Assembly (NCBI GenBank): GCA_030704615.1
Contig: CM060732.1
Coordinates: 21,948,001-22,012,000, forward strand
Direction of reading: 5' to 3'
DNA length: 64,000 bases
Origin: Takakia lepidozioides
Taxonomy: Eukaryota; Streptophyta; Takakiopsida; Takakiales; Takakiaceae
The position numbers and the translations under genes were made by a program. Shown here piece by piece: positions 49,747-60,703 of the stretch; the stretch's first letter is position 1, and the number at the start of each line of letters is the position of its first letter. Under the pieces are notes generated by a model that searched no databases, was not told the DNA's origin, and worked only from the letters and a program-made list of their open reading frames with translations.

Positions 49747-50120
49747 CTGAAATGCATTTCCTAACATGTACATTGCATCTCTGAAATGTTGAAACTCGAG
49801 GAAGAGGAAAAAGTCTATGTTCTGTGGACATTATTACACCACGGGAGATCTCCTATTCTCGTTTGTCCTACATCCTGAAATGCATTTCCTAACATCAGAT
49901 ATGTACATTGCATCTCTAATGTGTTGAATCTGGAGGAGAAGAAAAAATCCTAGTTATGTGGACATTATTACACCACGGGAGATCTCCCGTTCTCATCTGT
50001 CAAACAGCTAAATGACATTCGGGTAGATAGATACTTTGCGTTTTCGAAAGGTTGTAAGTGGAGCAGTCAAAAAATCTAAATCATGAGGCCATTATACCAC
50101 GAGAGGTCTCCCGTGGCTCT
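49747..50120. repeat. Three tandem ~125-bp units, each ending in a GGGAG/CTCCC palindrome
   Basis: Units beginning CCTGAAATGCATTTCCTAAC at 49747 and 49873 share a purine-rich middle and GTGGACATTATTACACC, then CACGGGAGATCTCC. A third, more diverged unit ends at CCACGAGAGGTCTCCCGTGG (50097-50116). Confidence 0.7.
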
Positions 50121-50149
50121 AGAATGGGCTTCCTCTTGCTTAGTTTGCT

Positions 50150-51212
50150 CGTTCGCAGCGTACTAGGCTACTACTAGACATTTTCATTTTCTTTGTCTGC
50201 GTCGTTCGCAGCGTACAGATTTTCTTTTGTTTTTTGTACCTCCATCTTTCCAATACGTTTGCAGCTTGACTTGGAGGTATTCTTACGAGGACGCATCGTC
50301 CACAAAGCGTTGTTTGTGTGAATCCAGGTTGGTGGATCAGACGGGTTGAACTCCCAAACTTTACTCCAACAATTTTTATATCTCTCCACATCGTCGGTTG
50401 TACTACCTTTAGGTCTCCACCATTCCACATGGACTCTGCGATACTAAGGTCTCGACTTGTCCCGAATGACCTCTGAAATTGCCACACCCATCCAGACTAG
50501 ATATGTCTCAGTATCTGCTGGCCGAACAAGAACGAAATTTCCAACCTCAACGTCTTTGAAAGGGTTCATTGGCTCCTTAGGCTTTTGGCTCCTTCATCCA
50601 CAATAGGGATCCATCTAATTCACATCCTCCTCCTCTTCCGCCTCTTCATCATTTTCAACGCAAATCCATCTCTTTCATGATTTTCCTTCCAAAAATTCGA
50701 AGGCCAGAATCCTTCCTGAAGCTTGTCATTGGGAGGTGGAAAAAATTTGTCAAGTTCCACTAGAATATCCTTACAGTATTCATCAAAGTTCTTCATGATG
50801 GCTCCATAGTTGTTGTCCAGCTCCATTCCACGTTTCCAAAATTCACGATACTTAGATATATCATTCACAATATGGACATTTTTCTCACGAGACTCCCCTT
50901 CACTCTTACCTTCCCAAATAGGCTTAAGTGGAACAGGGTCTGGGTCCCTCTTTGGGAGAAGGGGAGACCTCCTGTCCTCCGCCACCTTCCACATTTTCAC
51001 AACACCCTCTTTTGGAAGCCAGTTAGTGTCGGTACCCGATTTCTTGTATTTCATCACTGGCCATCCCTCACCATCAACATAAAATCGAAAAATATGCATG
51101 TCTATCTGCCCGATCAGCCTATCGTTCCCGTCAATTATATACTCGTCCACATACTTCTTGAAATCTGGAACCTCTTGTATCATCTGAGGAATGAATGAGA
51201 GCTTTTGAGACC
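50150..51212 (-). pseudogene. DUF7869-type gene, C-terminal part
   Basis: The minus-strand frame from 51207 reads SQKLSFIPQMIQEVPDFKKY, then IFRFYVDGEGWPVMKYKKS and ADDRRSPLL-like sequence to 50620. It continues in shifted frames as EVGNFVLVRPADTETYL-like and EWWRPKG with WEFNPSDPPTWIH to about 50174. This follows what is expected after the VGHTHEDID block of DUF7869 proteins. The N-terminal part lies at 58482-60703, on the far side of the hAT insertion. Deleting the hAT and one target copy joins the two halves but leaves a one-base frame difference, so a small indel also exists near the junction. Confidence 0.7.
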
Positions 51213-51220
51213 TGTAAACA
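51213..51220. repeat. hAT target-site duplication, left
   Basis: TGTAAACA here and CGTAAACA at 58474-58481 agree at seven of eight positions. Eight bp is the hAT duplication length. Confidence 0.8.
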
Positions 51221-51438
51221 CAGGGTTGCACACGTCAGTGACGTCACGTCGGACCTGACGCTGACGCGACCAACGTCACGTCAGTTTTGCCGAAAAATCA
51301 GTAAAACATGAATTAGGTGAAAAATATGTCATTTAAGCGGACACGTTGTATTCCAAGTGACACCTTGGCAAGTGAATGAATTGTTTTATAAATTACTTCA
51401 TCCGCCAACATTTGTAAAATCATTATTGTTAAATTGGT

Positions 51439-51995
51439 GCGACCTCCAAATGGTGGTGGTCGCAGAATTTATCTTATTTTTTAATAGTTGCGACCACCAG
51501 CAGAGGGGTTGTCGCAGCATTTTTTTTAAAAAAAAAATAGATGCGACCACCAGCAGGGGTGGTCACATTTTTTTCTTTTCTTAAACAATTGCGACCACCG
51601 CTACTGGTGGTCGCACAATTTTTATTTTATTTGTAATAGGTGCGACCACCATCAGGGGGGTGGTCGCAACATTTTTCAATTTTTTAATATCTGCGACCAC
51701 CAGCATGGGGGTGGTCACAATATTTTTCTATTTTTTAACAGGTGCGACCACAAGCAGGGGGTGGTCGCAGCAAATTTTATTTATTTATTATTTATTTATT
51801 TTTAATAATCTCTCTGACCACGAGCATGGAGGTGGTTGCAGCATTTTTCTTTTTTTTAATAGGTGTGACCACCAACATGGGGGTGGTCGCAGCAATTTTC
51901 TGTTTTTAATATCTGCGACCACCAACATGAGGGTGGTCGCAGCAGTTTTTTTTTTAAAATAACATGCGACTTCCTCGTGCAACCTGGAGCGGTCG
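51439..51995. repeat. Left subterminal array of spaced palindromes
   Basis: About eleven units at a 50-55 bp period follow TGCGACCACC-N(4-9)-GGTGGTCGCA. They are separated by T/A-rich spacers. Each unit is an inverted repeat that could bind a dimeric protein or fold back. The mirror array lies at 57745-58235. Confidence 0.9.
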
Positions 51996-53379
51996 CAGCA
52001 TTGGATTCTGATTCGTCGAGCGTGTGAGGCTTGGAGGCTGGAGGGTATATAAGGTGGTCCAATGCCCCTTATTTCTTTTGTGGCAAATACTTTTGTGGCG
52101 AGTGAATGTTCTCTATTCCTTGAGCAAGAGTGTAAGCCTAAGAGGAGGGTGCGGACCGTTTGCTGTTGTGGCTTCCACCAGAGCCACTGCAGCAAATTGT
52201 CGAAAAACACAATACTACATGGTGCATTGATCCACTTGGATTGATGTCGTAGTGTGGGGCCATCGCATTCTGTTCTAACTTCTATTGCTCTTGACAAATC
52301 TATCAAGTACACTAGTGTTCTTCGTTCAACCTTAAGTCTATGGTTAGGGTTTTGGGTGTGAGGATAAGGGAGGAGTTGATCCCTTGGTTCACCGTAGACC
52401 CGCACAAAAATGACAGTGTTCAATGCAATCTATGTGCATTGAAGCTGGCGGGTCGCAAAGATCGCATGTTATATCACCTCGGCTATAGAGATGGGAAGAA
52501 TGCAGGGGTTAGTTTGTGCCCAAAAGCCTCCATGCGAGTGAAAGCCCACTTTGCCCAATGTGGAGGCAATATCCCACCGTCTCTTGATGTGGCCGTGGCT
52601 TCTGAGCCAAACACTCCAGGTTCGAATCAAAATGTCTATCAGAGTTGTACCCAGGGGGGTTCTTGCGAGGCGTCTGCTGTTCGTGGAGAAGCCGGTGGGT
52701 CAGGAGCAACACCCGATTGTACGCCAGCTCTTGTACGGACCAGATCATTGAGGCAACAATCAATGCAAGAAGGCTTAAATTTGTCGCACAGGAGGACTCT
52801 GGATAAGAAGTGAGCCCAATTTCTCTACGAGGCCAATATTCCGTTCAATGTCTCGAGGCTTCCTGCGTTTGTGGCTGTTATCAAAGCCACGTCCGATTCC
52901 AAGTCCACATACACACCTCCAAGTTATCACGATCTCCACACAGGATTGCTAGAAGAGGCTATGTCTGACCTCACCCAAAAGGTGAATGAAAAGACAGGTG
53001 ATTCTCTCCGGAAATATGGAAGCACTATATGTGCGGACGGTTGGAGTTCTGTTACTAATCGACCACTGTTCAATGTCATGCTGGTCTGTCCTGCGGGGGA
53101 ACAATTTTGGGGATCCGTTGACTCAAGCGAGGAGAGAAAAGATGCACGATATCAAGCAGGGTTGTTGACGAGTTTCATCGATAAAATTGGAGCTAATAAA
53201 ATTGTCCAAGTGTGCACGGACAATGCATCTAACATGGTTAATATGGCCGATATTTTGATGGTACGATATCCCCATCTATATTATCAAGGGTGTGCTGCTC
53301 ATATCTTTGATCTCTTTTTGGAGGATTGGGGAAAAGAATCATGGATGAAACAACTAGTAAAAAGGGCAAAGTCGGTTAT

Positions 53380-53565
53380 GACTTGTGGTGAAGTGACACC
53401 ATAAGTTACGCTCCCTTCGGGAGGCGTCATATTTTTCTTCCCTTAGTATGTGGGGATAGGGGAAGGTTAGCTTAAGGGCATATAGCCCATTGTTGTGGCA
53501 TTTGGATGATTTTTGGTTGAAATTGCTTGGTTTGAACCCACAACCACATCCAACGTGGTATGTTC
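53380..53565. mobile_element. Rearranged SINE family I pieces inside the hAT transposase
   Basis: The string GACACCATAAGTTACGC (plus orientation, tail part) ends the transposase frame. About 100 bp further, GAACCCACAACCACATCCAA appears, which is the SINE head in minus orientation. The two orientations imply two insertions or an inversion. Confidence 0.55.
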
Positions 53566-53569
53566 CACA

Positions 53570-53860
53570 GGGAAGATGAATGTTGCGGCCAACAGTTTTT
53601 CGATCTCCGCCTTAATGAGGAGCGCTAAGTTGGGATTCACTCTTCTCTCTCGTTGTCATCGTGGCGTAGCTTCCGGAATCAGGGGAATGGAATGCATCGC
53701 CACATAAGAAGGCACACCCTTCAATTCGGTGTAGGACCATGCAAAGATGTCACGGAATTCTTTGAACAACACTTGGAATCATTCGTACACATCACATCCC
53801 TCTGGCATTGTTTAGAAAGCATGAACCCAAATACAGCCTTAGGAACACCCGGGTGAAACC
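53570..53860 (-). mobile_element. Ty3/gypsy pol fragment
   Basis: The minus strand near 53790-53715 encodes LFKEFRDIFAWSYTELKG, then VPSYVAMHSIPLIPEATP and EIEKLLAATFI-like sequence. This is the region before and at the start of gypsy RT (F..YRDVFAW..DLPGI...IPL.P.A.P). It has stops and a frameshift. It lies inside the hAT transposase. Confidence 0.75.
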
Positions 53861-55225
53861 CGCTTTGCCACAAACTTTTTGATGGTGGATCGACTGGTGA
53901 CTGTGAGGGCGGGTCTGGAGCAGGTGATCATTGACCCTCAATGGGATGCGTATGTGGGCACCTTACGCGACTCTCATAAGTCCGAACCTTTGAGCAAAAG
54001 TCGGAGGGTCCGCGTAATCATTCGCTCCGACGATTACTAGGCGAAATGTGCAAATTTTGTGTACATGGTGGAGCCGGTGTTGATTGCTTTGCGGGAGTTT
54101 GATGGAAAACAACCAATAATGGATAAAGCATGGTTGATATTGGAAAACCTTGAGAAGCACGTGCAATCCTTGAGGCGTCCTCCATTTTCTATGGACGATG
54201 ATTTGGTGGCAAGGACCAAGGATGCATTTTACGACCGCAAACGGATGGTTCGCACGGACTTGCAATACGCGGGGGCCTTGCTGAATCCATTCTTGCTGGA
54301 CAATACGGATTTGAGAGACGATGTGAATGCCAAAGCCGGGCTTGTACGGGTCATCATGCAACTCGCGCCCTTGAACATGGCAGAGCGAGCTTTGTCCGAA
54401 TACCAGTGCTTCTCGGATCGCCAGAATCCTTTCCATGACATGCCAGATCCAAAAGCAATGAACATGTTGCCACATGAACGGTGGGATCTGATTGGAGCTG
54501 GAGCAAGAACATTAGCTCCTATTGCAAAGCGTATTTTTGCTCAAGTGTGCTCTGCCTCGTCCTGTGAGCGGAACTGGAGCAGTTACTCGTTTGTTCACAA
54601 CAAGATTCGCAACAGGTTGAATCCTGCCAGGGCTGACAAATTGGTTTATGTCTACACGAATTGTAGGCTACTGCGAGAGAGGACAGCAAGTGATGCATCT
54701 ACATGGTACGAGAAGAATCTGTTGTCTAAAGAATCTGCCTCAGAGGTCCAATCTAGCAGCAATGATGACACCGATGCCGCGAGGGACTCCGACTCCGACG
54801 GTTAGGATGGGTCCGCTGATGTGGGCAATCCTCCACGTGACCCATATGAATTTAATGACAATGATGCTGCAATGCATCCATCCTTCGATGACCTTGTTGT
54901 TGATGAACTGCGACATGGTGTCATCCCAATTGCGGACCCCCTCCCCCCACTGGAGCACACTCTCAACAATGAAGTTGAGGTCAACTCTCCCTCACCACGA
55001 GTTCCACGGACTGCGGGAGATGTGCAGGTCGAATCGTCGGATGATGAAAACCGGTCGTTGTCATTCCTTCACCGGCATCGTGCTCCTGTGAACCATGCTT
55101 CATCTCACGCCGCTCCATCTCATGTTTCTCTTTCTCAAGCCGGTCCATCCCATGCTGGTCCATCTAGTCTCTCTCCCCCTTATGTAAGTAGGGGGACGAT
55201 TGGTTCACCCTTTGAACCATTTTAG

Positions 55226-56215
55226 ATTGATGTCATACTTCTCAAAGACGTGTAAGAGGGCATGTAGAAGACACTTGCAAAGTTTCGGAGCAATAAAATA
55301 TCATTTCATTGGGGAAATTTCCGTTCACCCTTTCATTCAATTTTGAATTGAACTGGATTTTTACTAAATAAAATGATTTAGAGGGCATAGGATTGTGGGG
55401 CGCAATGATTTTGTTTTTGGCTTGATTTTGTTCTGTGAGTTGAACCCTCACACCACCACATCCTTGCCAAAAAATGTACCAAAGAAAAATGTTTGAAAAA
55501 AAACGTTCATCCTTTGCTCTATGCTCATTATTGCAGAACTCTCTATGAAGAGTGCATGAAGTTAAAGATAACTTCACCTTGGAGTGCAAATGAGGGAATA
55601 AAATGTGTTTTGGATGTAGACGATGTCTGTTCATGGAAATATTTTGCATGCAGCTCTTCATGTTGTTATCAAGCATATGGCTTCAGAATAGAATTAAAAA
55701 CAATTCATGTGCAGGCGAAATGTTGTTTCTCCTTATGAATTTGAATAACCCATTTAAACAACTTTGTTGAAGTTCAACTTTGGTTCATATGTGCTTAAGT
55801 ACGTACAAATCACGTACACAAAATTGCAAGCGAAGAAATAATCATTTGCCCCCCGAACGACTCGTTAAACCTTTCAATCAATTTTCAATCATGAATCATT
55901 TAATAGGAGAACTATTGGTTCACCCTTAGAACCATTTTAGATTGACCTCATACTTGTCCGGTAACTTAAAGAGGGCATGTACAAGACACTCCCAAAGTTT
56001 CAAATCAATCTAAAATCATTTGGCAAGGGAACGATTGGTTCACCCATTGACCCGATGTACACTGTCACTATTCAAAATTCGTGGGTGTGGTGCTTGATTA
56101 TCCCATATGATGGACCCAAGTGCCATGGCCAAGTAACAAACCATTAAAACATTATGGTACGAGACAAACACAATTGAAAACAACATTTATTCAAACATGA
56201 TGTATTGTCAGAGGT
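55226..56215. other. Non-coding hAT interior with a repeated ~135-bp segment
   Basis: A segment starting GATTGGTTCACCCTTTGAAC at 55198-55330 is repeated at 55910-56047 (ATTGGTTCACCCTTAGAACC). Both contain TTTTAGATTGA and AGAGGGCATGTA. No gene is visible on either strand between the transposase and the kinase-like pseudogene. Confidence 0.55.
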
Positions 56216-57366
56216 CTACAAGTTTCTATCCATCCTCCAACAATTTTTGGGCTCAGGCCAATTGAATAGCCCCGTCATGAAACGCTTCACAACATTTTCT
56301 AGTTTGTACCGCAACTCTACTGTATCTACACATCTTGTTACATTTTCCACGAGGGTCTGAAGATGTGTACATCGGTGATTATCGACGTTGAGCATGATGT
56401 GCAAAAGTGCCCATGTCAATTGAGTGCGATTCTGTCGGAATCAAACCAATCGGTTGACCTCTTGCATTTCTTGCTCCGTCCCCCGTCGTTCCATTAACTC
56501 CCTGTTATCTCGATCATTCCCCCATTTCCTGTCAATACTCAACCATGATCGTATGGTCCCCCCATTCCACCAATGTGTGTAACCTTCATTTCGACGTGGA
56601 TGCAACGTAAAATACTTTATGATGCCGAAATGATGGAACTTTACAGCCAACGCCTCATTGTTATGTTGGACTTTGGCAAGCTTAGCATTTGTTTCCCTGG
56701 GCGTTTTCTTTGCTAGCTCCTAAGATGGAGGAATGAATTGATCCCCAACAATTCTAACCCTCCGAATTGTACCATACCCTCCTTGTTTGGGCGCGTCGAG
56801 TTGTTGTACTTGTGCGTTTGTGGATATGTATCTCACCTTCAATGCCGCATCCGCGGACGAGGACCCTGCCTTCCATGGGAGTGGTTTCGTACGTCGTTTG
56901 GCATGGGCCTTTGCTATGTCAGACCACCAATCCACAAGCACAAACAACTCCTCCTCCGAAGTTGGCATGTGACCTTCAGCTACATGTGTTCTCGTAACAA
57001 ACTTGTCCATGGTTTGCCTCAGATTCCATGTGGCATCATGGGCCCGGTCCTCCATCCATTTCGTGAACTGGAACTTCGCCCTGTCCTCCTTCCATTCATC
57101 CCCGGCCAAGCCTCCCTCATTCTCATCTCCATATTGTGCTGGAATCTAAGGAACCCCTCATTTCCATGTCGGACATACAAAATATTCAAACGCATTATGT
57201 CATTGTCCTTCAAATAATCCAGCACTACTTGCTTTACCACCTTCGCGGCCTCTGTGCTTGGATAGTTTTTTTTGTTGACCTGACTATCCCGTTCATGTGC
57301 ATGTTTGCGCTTGCTACCTTTACGCCCACTTCCCGAAAGAACCCCCTGACACTGCGTTCGAAGCAA
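56216..57366 (-). pseudogene. Protein-kinase-like cargo gene in the hAT
   Basis: The minus strand reads about 380 codons with few breaks: a frameshift near 57100, a TAG near 56721 and a TGA near 56442, both in frame. The second half has kinase-like features: a glycine loop GGYGTIRRVRIVGDQ, a lysine-bearing strand (ELAKK), a helix-C-like NEALAVKFHHFGIIKYFTLH, YTHWWNGGTI at the hinge, and AWALLHIMLNVDNHRC before the catalytic loop. The HxD...N loop itself is not preserved (THLQTLVENV), so it would lack phosphotransferase activity. The first half (WMEDRAHDATWNLRQTMDKF, VDWWSDIAKAHAKRR) is unrecognised. The kinase identification rests on my memory of similar plant proteins and is an inference. 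Confidence 0.5.
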
Positions 57367-57744
57367 TGTTTCCGGACATGATGAAAGTACTCTGCGGAAT
57401 AGACGTGGCTTCGTAACGGAAAACTAAACCCAGACTATTGATAACCTTATATACTAGCAGACCAATTTCCTCACCCTCTATTGGTATAGTACCCAAAGCA
57501 AACCCTCCCACAGTCCTGGGAAAAAAAGGCAAAAACTCCTCCCCTACACAAATCCACTTTCTCCCCCCCCCCCCACGCTCAGTCATGGCCACCGAAGTTC
57601 AAACTCCAAGAAGCCCCAGAACCGCACTCACAGAGAGGGAAAAAAGTGGGTTGGGAATGAGGGGTAGGCCCTTCTACACTGCCTAGAGAGGCCTGGCGCG
57701 CGACCGCCTCTGCTGCCCATTCACGCCTCGCCACGTGTCCAAGG

Positions 57745-58235
57745 AGCGGTCGCATCTATGGGTGGTCGCAACTACTAACAAAACAAAAAAAATGTTGCGA
57801 CCCCCCCCTGCTGGTGGTCGCACCTTTTTAAAAACAAAACGAAAATGTGCCACCCCCCATAAGCGATCGCACCTAATAACAAAAAAGAAAAAGTGTGCAA
57901 CCACCACTGGCTGGTGGTCGCACCCATTTTAAAAATAATTAAAAATGTGTGACCATCCCCTGCTGGTGGTCGCACCTATTTTAAAAAAATAAAAAAATTG
58001 CAACCACCACTTGCTAGTGGTCCCACCCAATTTTTATTTATTTTTAAATGTGCGACCACCTTCTGCTTGTGGTCGCACCTATTAAAAAAAAATGAAAATG
58101 CTGCGACCACCACCTGCTGGTGGTCGCATCCATTTAAAAAATAAGAAAAAATGTTCGACCACCCCCTTCTGGTGGTCGCACCTATTTTTATTATTTTTTA
58201 AATTGTCCGACCAACCTTTGCTGACGGTCGCATGA
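57745..58235. repeat. Right subterminal array of spaced palindromes
   Basis: About ten units at a ~51-bp period follow TGCGACCACC-N(4-8)-GGTGGTCGCA, spaced by A/T runs. They have the same core as the left array, but the central loops lean to CTGCT rather than AGCAG, as expected for an inverted arrangement. Confidence 0.9.
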
Positions 58236-58473
58236 TTGACAATATAAATCATAATATATGAATTTTACAGATAAATAATGAAGTCCACGTAATGAGGCCA
58301 CATCGGTTGCCACGTCGGTTCTCATAGTAAATAATCAATAGTAAAGTAAAAAAAATAAACATATTTATTTACAGTAACGTCGGTTTAGGACGTGACGTGA
58401 CGCACGTCCGTCGCTGACGTCGGACGTCACGCTGACACGTCAACGCCACGTCACGTCCAAATTTGCAACTGGG

Positions 58474-58481
58474 CGTAAACA
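58474..58481. repeat. hAT target-site duplication, right
   Basis: CGTAAACA follows the element's last base; see 51213-51220. Confidence 0.8.
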
Positions 58482-60703
58482 TGCGCATAAGATCCGACAT
58501 AATATAGGTATTATTCTGTTTCAGTTTCTTCGAGAGATAACTAAAGTATGCATCAATGTCCTCGTGCGTATGACCTACCATCAAGAATCCAAGCTGGATC
58601 TCTTAAAAAACCCCTCTCGATGTCAAAAACAACAAAAATGCCAACATCCATCGATTTTTGTTGTCATTTACGCAGTTGTCCATTTGTAGATAGAGTCGAC
58701 GTGGTAGTGGCTTTCGTCCATGTGGTGGTGGCTTTGGTCCATCTTGCCCTTCAACAGTAAAGGGCTTGAGAGCTCTTTCACACCTCGATTTTCCCCTCAT
58801 GAGGGTTTCAAAAAAAAAGTTTTGCATCGGTGAATCGAAAAAATTTCCTGTTTCACGGCAAAATGCTTTCTCAAGTTGTCGAAGACAACGAGCCAACGAG
58901 CCAATCGTAAAGTTGGGATCATTCGACCAGAATTCGTTGGAGAACTAAGCATAGGCACCATCACCATGTCCGTGGGTCACCATGCCTGTCAGTGATATCG
59001 GCAGCTGCCCTAGACCAGATATCATCTTGTTTGTTACCTGTAACCTTGGCAAAGCAGTCTTTGAATGGTCCATCTTATCGTGAATAATATAGAGAAATTC
59101 CGACCCCATCATCGTTGACTCATTCCTCCAATTGTGATAGAGCCTTCGATATGACTCTTGATGCTTCAGGTGTCTCTCCAGTTTTTTCTTATGTTTTTTT
59201 TGTTCCTCAGTTCAGTTGACTGATTTGTGGATTAAGTCTTTAAAGATCTCACAATCCGCGCACTTCGCAAACTTACCACCTGCCTTCCAAATCTTCACGT
59301 TCGCAAAGATCTTTGTTTTAATCTAGCTAATGGAGAACTTCGACGACGACTTAAGACCTAGAAGTCTGTTCGCCTGAAACAACAACAAACTGGACATAAA
59401 TCAAAAGAAAACGTGTCCATTACAAGACATGATGCCATTAATGAGGATGGGAGGTCTCCTGTCCTCTTTGGTTCAACAAAATGGAGGTGTAGACCCAGAC
59501 TTTTGTCACAATACATCTAGCACAACGAAATATCAAACAACAATGTAACATCAGAAATTAATGTACCTCATTCGATTGTTTATTCACTTCCTTCCAATTC
59601 ATATCAACGGGTAGGACCTTCAGAACATCTTGTCATCCTTCTCTAATACCTTTCATCTTATGAGGCAAAAGGTCGCTATTCCTTGAGACCATCGATAGTA
59701 CATTTGCCTCTACCTGTACAATTTGTGGTCTTGGCTTCTTCATTCCCCTGTTTCCATGCATGGAGGAGATGTACCCCTCTTTGCTCTTTCTTTTGTATCC
59801 CAAATATGTCGATCTTCCGATGCCGTGAATTGTCCACCGGGCCTTCTCACAAACGTCCACACCTTCAATTGTGATGTAGGCCTTGCACCCATAACCATCA
59901 CCACTATGTAACCTTCTCGGGATGTCATATCCCAACTCTCTCTTCGAGTCAAAGGATGATGCCCAGAACTGACTACGGATCAACTTTGTTTTTTCCCAGC
60001 TGAAATGTTGGCAACAATTCATCGAACAACAACTCATAGAGCTTATAGATTGATTGATTCCAAACTCAAGAGACTGTCAATCTTTCTTCTTTTTTCTGTC
60101 AGCTTCCATTGCCTTTCGAACTCTTTTCAAACACCTATACGGTCCCTTCTTGACACCTTCCAAATGCTCATCCTCCGGGTCAGACTCGTGAAGCGCATAA
60201 TAAGTAATGAGCAGCTTAGATAGTCGACGGCCGTCCATAAGAGTGGTATGAGTGAGAGGCCACTTCTTTATTGACATTAGCATTCCATCCACACATCCAG
60301 CAACTGCAGTCACTATCACACCAACATGATCCTCTCCAAGACTCTCACCGAGAATAGTCTCCTCAAGATAGCAGGCCTCAATCCTGCCCTCGGCAATGAC
60401 GTCCTTCTCATCATTAAGAAGCCTGCATATGCGATGACACCAAGCATCTCGTCCGAGTATTTCGGATTCGGTTCTTACATCATCTGCACGTTCAGTATCA
60501 TCTGCATCCTCCATGTTACTCGTATTCGTCCCTCTATTGGACCTCACCTCTTCATCTTGTGGGTGCACTAGTCTTCGAATATGTCCTATACTCCAGACAA
60601 CGAGGTTGCCCAAAGCCTCCCCAATCATATCAGCATCTGGATGTGAGAAAGACAATCTAACTGTCTCGTGTCCAAGTAAGACGGTCTTCACAACGACACT
60701 CAC
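58482..60703 (-). pseudogene. DUF7869-type gene, N-terminal and core part
   Basis: Reading down the minus strand, an N-terminal charged region comes first (60703-60077). It has GEALGNLVVWSIGHIRRL and AEGRIEACYLEETILGES blocks resembling the plant DUF8039 type. Then come CCSMNCCQHFSWEKTKLIRS (about 60010), WTIHGIGRSTYLGYKRKSK and RNSDLLPHKMKGI. Near 59080 FLYIIHDKMDHSKTALPRL appears, then GQLPISLTGMVTHGHGDGA. A TAG at 58945-58947 interrupts YAxFSN. RCLRQLEKAF, FFETLMRGKSRCERAL, LQMDNCVNDNKNRWMLAFLL and VGHTHEDIDAYFSYLSKKL follow. The DNC..NKN and GHTHEDID motifs define the DUF7869 core, which looks RNase-H-like and is often multi-copy, so a transposon origin is possible. The hAT interrupts it right after LMRMF. 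Stops and frameshifts show decay. Confidence 0.72.

Larger units (their letters stand above)
52340..55225 (+). pseudogene. hAT transposase (BED, DUF659, dimerisation region), broken
   Basis: The N-terminal BED-type finger reads VQCNLCALKLAG...MLYHLGYRDG...CPKAS (52415-52530). An in-frame TGA at 52811-52813 replaces what is probably Trp (DKKxAQFLYEANIPFN). The DUF659/catalytic part follows (TICADGWSSVTNRPLFNVM, VCTDNASNM, CAAHIFDLFLED). The frame then runs into SINE and Ty3 sequence at about 53385-54050. It resumes at 54059 with the C-terminal region (CSASSCERNWSSYSFVHNKI, RNRLNPARADKLVYV), the hAT dimerisation signature. A TAG at 54803-54805 precedes an acidic, Ser/His-rich tail in the same frame to 55225. 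It would cut and paste this element, but this copy is inactive. Confidence 0.92.
51221..58473 (+). mobile_element. hAT DNA transposon, 7253 bp, inserted in the DUF7869-type gene
   Basis: The left end begins CAGGGTTGCACACG; the right end, read inward, begins CCCAGTTGCAAATT, sharing GTTGCA at the same distance. Both ends have TGACG-rich subterminal DNA (51231-51295 and 58376-58460), then arrays of spaced palindromes. The interior holds a hAT transposase (plus strand), a kinase-like pseudogene (minus strand), and later insertions. The 8-bp duplication and interruption of a recognisable gene at one site fix both borders. Confidence 0.87.

Noticed and set aside
51439-51995. CRISPR-like array (regular repeats with spacers)
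   Set aside because: The repeats are internally palindromic, the spacers are just A/T runs, the DNA is plant nuclear, and a mirror array marks the other end of a hAT element.
51660-52423. Open frames rich in CDHQHGGG or ATTSMGVV peptides
   Set aside because: They are translations of the palindrome array, not genes; the same applies to 57683-57975.
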